DNA of 8,680 nt. It comes from REEB95 sp035632055. Its GTDB lineage: Bacteria > Pseudomonadota > Alphaproteobacteria > ATCC43930 > CGMCC-115725. Position numbers and translations under genes: made by a program. This document shows, in pieces, positions 1 through 5,362 of the stretch. Every line of letters starts with the position of its first letter. Position 1 is the first letter of the stretch. The stretch is taken from NCBI GenBank assembly GCA_035632055.1, contig DASQHO010000013.1:1-8680 (forward strand), read 5' to 3'. The notes under the pieces are model-generated. The model was given only the letters and a program-made list of their open reading frames with translations. It did no database searches and was not told the origin of the DNA.

Positions 1-41
1 AGCAGGGTATCTTCCGTCACTATCCCGAGCTCGACGGATGA
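1..41 (+). CDS. C-terminal end of an unidentified gene (partial)
   Basis: The reading frame starting at base 3 is open from the window edge and ends at a TGA (39-41). Its last residues read QGIFRHYPELDG. The stop overlaps the start of the next gene in an ATGA arrangement (38-41), the usual sign of translational coupling in a bacterial operon, and this is the main reason to believe it is a real gene end. Twelve residues are too few to assign a family. The rest of the gene lies outside the window. Confidence 0.5.
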   Translation, partial: QGIFRHYPELDG

Positions 42-793
42 TGCGGCGCATCTTGATGCTGTTCCTCGCCATTTTTGTCCTGCCGCTGCTGGTCAGTGCC
101 TGCGTCTACGGCTTCGGCGATGGCGTGCCGTGGTACGAGGCACGCCGCGATCCGACCGGCTTGGCGCCCGATCCGGCGACGACGCCAGAGGCGGTCATTC
201 AGGTTTATGCGGCGCGTGCCGTCGCCTGGCGCGGCATCTTCTCCGTCCATACCTGGTTTGCAGTCAAGCCGACCGGCGCGGCGCATTTTACACGCTACGA
301 AGTCCTCGGCTTCGGCGTCAGCCAAGGCGCACCGGCGATCCGCGTCGACCGCATGGGGCCGGATAATTACTGGTTCGGCGATAAGCCGGTGATCGTGCTC
401 GATCGGCGTGGCCCGGGCGTCGATGCCCTCATCGACAAGATCAAGGCGGCGGTCGCGGACTATCCTTATCCGCACGAATACCGCGCCTGGCCTGGTCCCA
501 ACAGTAACACCTTCACTGCCTACATCGCGCGATCGGTGCCTGAATTGGGCCTGGCGCTGCCGGCGAATGCGGTGGGCAAGGATTTCCTGCCCGGCTTCAA
601 GCTGTTCGCGCCGGCGCCGAGCGCCACCGGTTATCAGGTGTCGCTTTACGGTCTTGCCGGGCTGTTGGTGGCGCGCGACGAGGGTATCGAGCTCAATCTG
701 CTCGGCCTTGATCTCGGCATCGATTTCACCAAACCGGGAATCAAATTACCCGGTGTCGGCTGGCTGGGTGTGGGCGGACGTACGCCGGCCTAA
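38..793 (+). CDS. DUF3750 family protein, probable lipoprotein
   Basis: A protein of 251 residues that I recognise as DUF3750, an uncharacterised proteobacterial family. Residues 3-21 form a basic-then-hydrophobic signal. It ends in V19-S20-A21-C22, which fits a lipobox, so the protein may be lipidated at Cys22 and face the periplasm; a plain membrane anchor is the alternative. Family-typical blocks follow: GIFSVHTWF around 66-74 (His71), TRYEV at 85-89, and WPGPNSNTF at 151-159, the most conserved stretch. The C-terminus carries the family's ELNLLGLDLGIDF and KLPGVGWLG segments (218-244). A conserved His plus an Asn/Ser-rich block could point to a papain-like hydrolase fold, but I see no obvious nucleophile and make no such claim. 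The start is ATGATG, so the second ATG (41) is equally possible. It overlaps the upstream stop codon, suggesting co-translation. Confidence 0.85.
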   Translation: MMRRILMLFLAIFVLPLLVSACVYGFGDGVPWYEARRDPTGLAPDPATTPEAVIQVYAARAVAWRGIFSVHTWFAVKPTGAAHFTRYEVLGFGVSQGAPAIRVDRMGPDNYWFGDKPVIVLDRRGPGVDALIDKIKAAVADYPYPHEYRAWPGPNSNTFTAYIARSVPELGLALPANAVGKDFLPGFKLFAPAPSATGYQVSLYGLAGLLVARDEGIELNLLGLDLGIDFTKPGIKLPGVGWLGVGGRTPA

Positions 794-797
794 CACG

Positions 798-1790
798 TCA
801 ATCGAGGCGGATCAGCAGCTTGCCGACGGCGCGGCCTTCTTCCATGCGCTCGTGTGCCTCGGCGACGCGCGTCAGCGGGAAGATTTCGGCGATCTGGTGT
901 TTGAGCTTTGCGGCCGCAATCAGCCGGTTGATGTCGCGTGCGGCGTGATCGCGCGCGTTTTGCGGCACTTCGTAGATGAGGACGAAACGGACGGTGAGGT
1001 CCTTCATCAGCATAGCCGTGAACGGCACGACCGGATCGGGCACGGCGTCGCTTGAATAAGTGGCGATGACGCCGCCGCTTTTGAGCAATGCGACGTCGGT
1101 TGCCATGTTCTTGCCGAAGGCAACTTCGACGATGCGGTCGAGCGGTGCCTGGTCCTTGAGCACAACTGAGACGCGTTCAACCACATTCTCTCGCGTGTAA
1201 TCGATTACCGCGTCGGCACCGGCCTCGCGGGCGCGTGCAGCGGTTTCAGCGCGGCCGACCGTGGCGATGACTGTCCGCGCGCCGCCGAGTTTGGCCAGCT
1301 GCACGGCATAGAAACCGACCGCGCCGGCGCCGCCTTGCACCAGGATCGCCGTACCGCCGATGTCGCCGTCGGCATAGAGGCAGCGATGCGCCGTCATCGC
1401 CGGAATGCCGAGGCAGGCGCCGTCTTCGAAACTTGCGTTGTCCGGCAGCGCTACGGCGCGCTCGTTCGGCACCACAGTGTATTCAGCAGCGGTGCCAAAC
1501 GGACGGCCGCGCTGCGCCATATAGACCCAAACGCGTTCGCCCATGCGCTTGGCATCGACGCCGGCGCCGACTTTGTTGATGGTGCCGGCACCGTCCTGGT
1601 GCGGCACGATCCGCGGAAACGCGAGCGGCCGGCCGCGCCAGCCGCTGCGGGCCTTGGTGTCGGATGGATTGACCGCCGAAACCGCGATCCGGACGCGGAC
1701 CTCACCCGGGCCGGGCTCGGGTGTCGGCATCTCGCCGATCACGAGCACGCCGCGCGCCGGGCCAGTTTTCTCATACCAGCAGGCTTTCAT
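798..1790 (-). CDS. Zinc-independent quinone oxidoreductase-like MDR dehydrogenase
   Basis: A medium-chain dehydrogenase/reductase of the NADPH:quinone oxidoreductase (QOR/zeta-crystallin) branch, 330 residues, the usual family length. The N-terminal GroES-like domain (about 1-120) contains AVNPSDTKARSGW (39-51) and PHQDGAGTINKVG (63-75). The Rossmann domain carries the dinucleotide-binding motif GGAGAVGFYAVQLAK (153-167). The structural and catalytic zinc ligands of alcohol dehydrogenases are absent, as expected for this branch. The likely reaction is NADPH-dependent reduction of a quinone or an enone in the cytoplasm; the substrate is unknown. I chose the ATG at 1790 because MKACWYEKTGP is the typical family N-terminus. 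A TTG at 1826 would add 12 residues with no family match. No clear ribosome binding site precedes it. It converges on the DUF3750 gene (4-bp gap) and diverges from the diiron-protein gene. Confidence 0.9.
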   Translation of the reverse strand: MKACWYEKTGPARGVLVIGEMPTPEPGPGEVRVRIAVSAVNPSDTKARSGWRGRPLAFPRIVPHQDGAGTINKVGAGVDAKRMGERVWVYMAQRGRPFGTAAEYTVVPNERAVALPDNASFEDGACLGIPAMTAHRCLYADGDIGGTAILVQGGAGAVGFYAVQLAKLGGARTVIATVGRAETAARAREAGADAVIDYTRENVVERVSVVLKDQAPLDRIVEVAFGKNMATDVALLKSGGVIATYSSDAVPDPVVPFTAMLMKDLTVRFVLIYEVPQNARDHAARDINRLIAAAKLKHQIAEIFPLTRVAEAHERMEEGRAVGKLLIRLD

Positions 1791-1893
1791 GGCCGCGAGC
1801 TTAGGCGAGCCGATGCCGCGCGCCAATATCGCGCCGGCGTGCCTGCTGTGGCAGGATTACACCTACGCGACCAAGGGCGGGGCGGCTCAGCGA
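1791..1893. promoter_or_regulatory. Divergent intergenic region with a small inverted repeat and a weak promoter candidate
   Basis: This gap must hold the promoters of both the minus-strand dehydrogenase and the plus-strand diiron-protein operon if the starts at 1790 and 1894 are right. On the minus strand, CTGCCA (1849-1854) lies 18 bp from GATATT (1825-1830), each matching four of six sigma-70 consensus bases: a weak candidate. A perfect 5-bp inverted repeat CCTGC-TGTG-GCAGG (1842-1855) overlaps that -35 element and could be an operator, but it is short enough to arise by chance. I found no convincing plus-strand promoter. Confidence 0.3.
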
Positions 1894-2673
1894 ATGACGG
1901 CATCCGTACGGGCGTTGAAATCCAAGGCCAGCAGCGGCGCCGGCTCGGTGGTCGCGCGGCTCGACGCCGAAGTCGACGCTTTCGTCCGGCGCACGCGTTT
2001 CTTCCACGAGCCGATAACGCGCGGCCGCGCCACGATGTTCGTTTTCCAGCACCGTCAGAATACCCGGCACCGGAATTCCGTCCTCAAGCTGCGCGTCGCC
2101 ACCAATTGCCCGGATTGGGACATACGACTGCGCATCATCGGTGCTTGTGCCGAGGAGATCATCGCCGACCACGCGCACGGCGGCGGCCGGCCGCATTGGG
2201 CAATCCTCGAAGAGCTTGGCATCAAAATCGGCCTGAAGCGCGATGTGATCCGCAACGCGCGGCTCTTGGCCTCGACGCAAATGGCGTGGCTGGCGTGGGA
2301 CGCGTTGATGTCAAACCGGCCGTGGCTCGAGGGTCTGGTCGCCAATACCTGCGCCGAGCGCGCCAACATTCCAGGTTACGGCGAAGGCATCCTGCGCAAG
2401 CACGGCTGGTTCGGTCTCGAACGGCAGCGTTGGGGCAAGCTCTTCGGCCTTACCGACGACGATCTCAAATTCTTCGAACTGCACGAAGCCGCCGACATCG
2501 CGCATTCGGATCTCGGCTGGAAGACCATCGCCGAGCAGGCCGAGCGCCAGGGCGCTGCCGACGCCGTGGTGCAGGCCTGCCGCATCAACTTGGTGGTGTG
2601 GGAGAATTATCTCGACGGCATCGCCGATGGCGGTGATGCGCTCGATCGCGGCCGCGAACCGAATTATGTCTGA
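1894..2673 (+). CDS. Heme-oxygenase-like diiron protein (TenA/PqqC/CADD fold)
   Basis: A 259-residue all-helical protein of the iron-containing redox enzyme / TENA-THI-4-like group. The dimetal ligand set of heme-oxygenase-like diiron oxidases (HDOs; six ligands in the order E, H, E, H, D, H, as in CADD) appears complete: E88 with H95 seven residues later (EIIADHAH), E155 (NTCAERANIPG), and H197-x3-D201-x2-H204 (HEAADIAH). This argues for an O2-activating enzyme rather than a metal-free TenA thiaminase or PqqC. Known HDOs catalyse decarboxylations, N-oxygenations, desaturations and C-C cleavages, so the reaction cannot be named. The EPITRGRATMF (39-49) and NSVLKLRVATNCPDWD (61-76) blocks look like strong subfamily signatures. 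The frame is open upstream to 1543, but that part is shadow sequence opposite the dehydrogenase. I chose the ATG at 1894 because it leaves a divergent gap and a normal family length; its ribosome binding site is weak. An ATG at 1813 is the alternative. It is followed after 52 bp by the propeller gene, probably in the same operon. Confidence 0.82.
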   Translation: MTASVRALKSKASSGAGSVVARLDAEVDAFVRRTRFFHEPITRGRATMFVFQHRQNTRHRNSVLKLRVATNCPDWDIRLRIIGACAEEIIADHAHGGGRPHWAILEELGIKIGLKRDVIRNARLLASTQMAWLAWDALMSNRPWLEGLVANTCAERANIPGYGEGILRKHGWFGLERQRWGKLFGLTDDDLKFFELHEAADIAHSDLGWKTIAEQAERQGAADAVVQACRINLVVWENYLDGIADGGDALDRGREPNYV

Positions 2674-2681
2674 TTGACGAG

Positions 2682-2707
2682 CGCTCCCAACCGCAAGCGG
2701 CGGAGCG
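2682..2707 (+). other. Intercistronic stem-loop
   Basis: Between the diiron-protein stop and the propeller start, CGCTCC (2682-2687) pairs perfectly with GGAGCG (2702-2707). Nested inside, CCGC (2691-2694) faces GCGG (2697-2700) around a tight AA-centred loop. No T-run follows, so it is not a standard intrinsic terminator. It sits about 10 nt before the purine-rich ribosome binding region of the next gene (AAAGGG at 2711-2716, GAGGGG at 2718-2723), where it could affect mRNA stability or the relative translation of the two genes. It is the only sizeable structure in this 52-bp spacer. Confidence 0.5.
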
Positions 2708-2725
2708 AGCAAAGGGCGAGGGGTC

Positions 2726-3964
2726 ATGATGCTGGTCGATTGTCGTGACAAATCCGAAGTCGAAGCCGCACGGACGGTGGTTGCCCAATACGACGCGCTG
2801 ACGCCCGGCGAGCGTGCCGAGGTGCTGCTGGCGGAGTATCCGCAGCACACGCGGATGTGGCTGCTGGAAGCCGGCATCCGTCACGTGCCGATGCGCGATC
2901 CTGACGGCACGTGGCATCTTGTGTTCGTCCGCGGTCTGTCGCCGACGCTCGGCAAGCCGACGGGGTTCCACCATCTGGCGGCGCGGAGCGACGGGTCGGT
3001 CTGGGCCTGTCAGCGCAGCCCGGTTGTCGCGCGGATCGACGGTGGAACGCGCCGCATTGCGGCCGTCGCGCAGGCGCTCAAATCCGGCTCGCACCTTGCG
3101 CTGGACGAAGGCGCCGATCAGGTCATCGTCGCCGATCCGGCGGCCGGAGAACTGGTCGCGCTGCGCTGTTCCGACCTCGTGGTCACGCATCGGTGGGCGG
3201 CACCCGGCGGTCCGCAACTGCCGCTGGTGACGCCGGACGGCATTATCTGTGTCACCGGCGGCGCCACCGGCACCTTGACCATCGTCCGGCCGCAGGCCGG
3301 CGGCTATGTCACGCAAACGGTGGAAATTGGCTCGACACCGCACGACCCGGCACTGTCGAGCGACGGCCGGTATGCGTTCGTGCCGTGCATGGGCGCGACC
3401 GATCTGGCCAAGGTGCGGCTGTCCGACGGCGCGATCGTCGGCCGCTGCGCCGTTGGCGACGGTCCCTCGCATGCCAAGGCGGATCACCGCCGCAAGCGCA
3501 TCTATGTCGCCAACAGTTGGGACGGCACCCTGACTGCGCTCAACGAAGACGGGAACATGGTCGCGTCGGTCGCGAGCGGGCGCTGGGCCCATGCCGTGTG
3601 CCTGACGCCGGACGGCAGCCAGATCTGGGTGGCGAATTTCCTCGACGACACGGTTGCGGTGTTCGACGCCACAAGCTTGAAGCGGGTGGCGCTGCTCGAG
3701 ACCGAGGCTTATCCGCACGGGCTCGACATCTCGCCCGACGGCAGGCGCGCGGTGGTGACCGGCTTTGCCGCCGACCATGCGCGGGTCTTCGAGGTGCCGA
3801 GCGGCAAGCTGCTGGCGCGCGTCGAAATCGGACGCGGCGGCGCACACACCGGCTTCATCGACGACAGCCGCCTGGCGATGGTGACCTGTTCGGTCACAGA
3901 TCACCTCGCCTGCGTCGATCTCGAGACCAACACGATGACCGGTCGGATGGCGCTCAGCTCTTGA
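2726..3964 (+). CDS. DUF2249-like domain fused to an eight-repeat YVTN/YncE-type beta-propeller
   Basis: A 412-residue protein with two parts. Residues 3-70 resemble DUF2249, a TusA/SirA-like alpha/beta domain: an opening DCR, then ALTPGERAEVLL (24-35), a YP...LLEAG segment (38-50) and DGTWHLVFVR (60-69). The CP motif of true TusA sulfurtransferases is missing. Residues about 78-412 are a beta-propeller of the YVTN/YncE kind with eight repeats at 40-43-residue spacing. Five to six show the pattern H-x(6)-DG followed by a hydrophobic strand: H82, H206, H289 and H331 fit exactly, H249 and H374 lack the DG, H123 is offset by one and Q164 replaces His. No signal peptide or membrane segment is visible, so it is probably cytoplasmic, which is unusual because many YVTN and NirF-type propellers are exported. 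ATGATG leaves two possible starts; the second (2729) has better spacing from GAGGGG. The function is unknown; scaffold, sensor or cofactor-binding partner of the upstream diiron protein are possibilities. It ends 11 bp inside the convergent binding-protein gene. Confidence 0.8.
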   Translation: MMLVDCRDKSEVEAARTVVAQYDALTPGERAEVLLAEYPQHTRMWLLEAGIRHVPMRDPDGTWHLVFVRGLSPTLGKPTGFHHLAARSDGSVWACQRSPVVARIDGGTRRIAAVAQALKSGSHLALDEGADQVIVADPAAGELVALRCSDLVVTHRWAAPGGPQLPLVTPDGIICVTGGATGTLTIVRPQAGGYVTQTVEIGSTPHDPALSSDGRYAFVPCMGATDLAKVRLSDGAIVGRCAVGDGPSHAKADHRRKRIYVANSWDGTLTALNEDGNMVASVASGRWAHAVCLTPDGSQIWVANFLDDTVAVFDATSLKRVALLETEAYPHGLDISPDGRRAVVTGFAADHARVFEVPSGKLLARVEIGRGGAHTGFIDDSRLAMVTCSVTDHLACVDLETNTMTGRMALSS

Positions 3965-5201
3965 GCGGCGGATAGTCGCGCGAGAACACCGGCTCTTCGA
4001 GGAACTTATTCGGATCGTAGTGCCAGAATTGGCTGACGTTGGGATAGCTCTTGACTGTCACGTTGACGAGCTTGCCGTCCCGCTTCTCGACCCGCCGGAT
4101 ATAGACCGTAAAGACCAGATTGCCGTACTCGTCGAACTTGACCGGCCCGCGCGGCGTTTCACTCAGCGACACGGCGCGGATCGCCTTGATCAGCGCATCG
4201 CGATCGTCGACCTTGCCGCCGGTCGTCTTGAGCGCGGCTTCGAGAATCTGGCCGTTGACGTAGAGCGCCGCCGCATAGAATCCGATCGGAATGTCGGCGC
4301 CGTAATATTTCTTCATCGCGGCGATGAAGCGCCGGTTGGCCTCGGTCTTGAGATCGAGCGTATAGGGGATCGAATTGATCAGGCCGATCGCTTCGTCGCC
4401 GAAATTGCGCATGATGCTGTCGTCGGCGACCGTGGAGCCGCCGAGCAGCGGCAGCTTGAAGCCCTGGTCGCGGTATTGGCGCGTGAACTTGATCGGGTTG
4501 GCGCCAGCATAAACCTGCACGACGACATCGACGGCGTGGGGATCGATCTGCGCGAGATAGGGCGTGTAGTCTGGCGTGTTGAACGGCGACCACAGTTTCT
4601 TGGCGAGGTGCCCGCCGTCGTCCTCGTAGACTTTCTGGAAGCCGCCAACCTGCTCGTAGCCAAAGGCGAAGTCGTCGCCGAGCGTGATCGCGCGCTTGAG
4701 CTTCATCTCTTTGATTGCATAGTCGGCCAGCGGATAAAGGCACTGGGCCGAGCTGTCCGAGGTGCGCACCTGATAGAAATTGCGGTGGCGCTGCGTCAGG
4801 TCCTCGGCGCCGCCGAAGCCCATGGTCGGCACCTTGTTCTGGCCGAGATAATCCTCGATCGCGAGCCATTCGAAGGCGGCGAGGGGGCCCATGATCAGGT
4901 CCACCTTGTCGCGCTCGACCAGTTCGACGGCCTTGGTCTTGGCAACCGCGGGCTGGCCCGCCGTATCCGCGACGATCAGCTCGACCTTGCGGCCGGCGAG
5001 GGTGAAGTTCTTGTCCTTGAGGAAACAGGTAATGCCTTCTTCGAGGTGAATGCCGCCGGCGGCGAGGCCGCCGGTTTTCACCGTCATCAGGCCGATCTTG
5101 ATCGGAGCCTGCTGCGCGACCGCGGGCATCGGCAACGTCGCCGCGCCGGCGAGTGCGGCCGTACCGGCCATGAATGCCCGGCGATCCAATGTCTTGGTCA
5201 T
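3954..5201 (-). CDS. Tat-exported LivJ-type ABC substrate-binding protein
   Basis: A 415-residue periplasmic binding protein of the branched-chain amino acid / Leu-Ile-Val type (Peripla_BP_6). The N-terminus has a twin-arginine signal: D6-R7-R8-A9-F10-M11, a hydrophobic stretch, and a likely cleavage after A27-V28-A29. The mature part opens with IKIGLMTVKTGGLAAGG (34-50), where the first ligand contacts usually lie. Family features follow: ELVERDKVDLIMGPL (93-107), GAEDLTQR (131-138) and GFYAAALYVNGQILEAAL (307-324). I remember close relatives in Rhodopseudomonas- and Bradyrhizobium-like genomes, where many take up aromatic acids and other organic acids, so an aromatic ligand fits the oxygenase locus here, but this is inference. 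No permease or ATPase genes are in the window; it is either an orphan sharing another transporter or a sensor-type binding protein. The ATG at 5201 has a strong ribosome binding site and the Tat signal starts right there, so the longer open frame to 5609 is rejected. Its end overlaps the convergent propeller gene by 11 bp. Confidence 0.92.
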   Translation of the reverse strand: MTKTLDRRAFMAGTAALAGAATLPMPAVAQQAPIKIGLMTVKTGGLAAGGIHLEEGITCFLKDKNFTLAGRKVELIVADTAGQPAVAKTKAVELVERDKVDLIMGPLAAFEWLAIEDYLGQNKVPTMGFGGAEDLTQRHRNFYQVRTSDSSAQCLYPLADYAIKEMKLKRAITLGDDFAFGYEQVGGFQKVYEDDGGHLAKKLWSPFNTPDYTPYLAQIDPHAVDVVVQVYAGANPIKFTRQYRDQGFKLPLLGGSTVADDSIMRNFGDEAIGLINSIPYTLDLKTEANRRFIAAMKKYYGADIPIGFYAAALYVNGQILEAALKTTGGKVDDRDALIKAIRAVSLSETPRGPVKFDEYGNLVFTVYIRRVEKRDGKLVNVTVKSYPNVSQFWHYDPNKFLEEPVFSRDYPPLKS

Positions 5202-5207
5202 GTCGAT

Positions 5208-5214
5208 CCTCCCC
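5208..5214 (-). promoter_or_regulatory. Strong ribosome binding site of the binding-protein gene
   Basis: On the minus strand GGGGAGG lies six bases before the ATG at 5201. It is a near-ideal Shine-Dalgarno sequence and fixes the start of the binding protein at the Tat signal rather than at upstream in-frame codons. It is one of the two strongest ribosome binding sites in the window, consistent with the high expression usual for periplasmic binding proteins. Confidence 0.8.
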
Positions 5215-5221
5215 GTGAGCT

Positions 5222-5241
5222 GCGCGCACTTTCCGGCGCGC
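5222..5241 (-). other. GC stem-loop in the leader of the binding-protein mRNA
   Basis: GCGCGC at 5222-5227 and GCGCGC at 5236-5241 can pair across an 8-nt loop. If transcription starts just after the -10 element at 5257-5262, this stem lies in the 5' leader, some 7-20 nt upstream of the ribosome binding site and without masking it. It may stabilise the transcript. Alternating GC is common in this genome, so chance is possible. Confidence 0.35.
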
Positions 5242-5256
5242 GCGTTTATTGCCGAC

Positions 5257-5286
5257 AGTATAGGTTCGGATGCCGCAGTCCGCCAA
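5257..5286 (-). promoter_or_regulatory. Candidate sigma-70-type promoter of the binding-protein gene
   Basis: On the minus strand, TTGGCG (5281-5286, four of six consensus bases) is separated by 18 bp from TATACT (5257-5262, five of six). The implied transcript has a leader of roughly 50 nt before the ATG at 5201. The element lies between the LysR stop (5363) and the binding-protein start, so the binding protein can be transcribed on its own as well as by read-through from the regulator. The -10 octamer CCTATACT recurs upstream of the LysR gene. The rest of the 161-bp gap shows no clear terminator. Confidence 0.5.
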
Positions 5287-5362
5287 CGGCCGCGCAACGA
5301 AACCGTCTTGCCCACGCCGTCCCACGTGCCCGTGCCGTGCAAATCGCGGACCTTGACGGCGA

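Noticed and set aside
1543..1893. Upstream extension of the diiron-protein frame
   Set aside because: The extra 117 residues are opposite the N-terminal half of the dehydrogenase, Pro/Arg/Thr-rich and unlike the family. A start at 1894 gives a normal family length.
1335..2636. A 433-codon plus-strand open frame overlapping the dehydrogenase and the diiron-protein gene
   Set aside because: It is out of frame with the HDO metal-ligand motifs and gives an Arg/Ala-rich product spanning two unrelated genes.
2674..2702. TTGACG right after the diiron-protein stop as a -35 box of a separate promoter for the propeller gene
   Set aside because: The position 17 bp downstream is GC-only with no -10-like sequence, so the two genes are more likely co-transcribed.
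2585..3904. A 439-codon minus-strand open frame opposite the propeller gene
   Set aside because: The plus strand has the beta-propeller repeats; the antisense frame has no domain pattern and an Arg/His/Asp-rich composition.
5325..5345. CACG/CGTG-containing pairing as a terminator after the LysR gene
   Set aside because: The arms are only 4 bp and no T-tract follows, so there is no support for a terminator.
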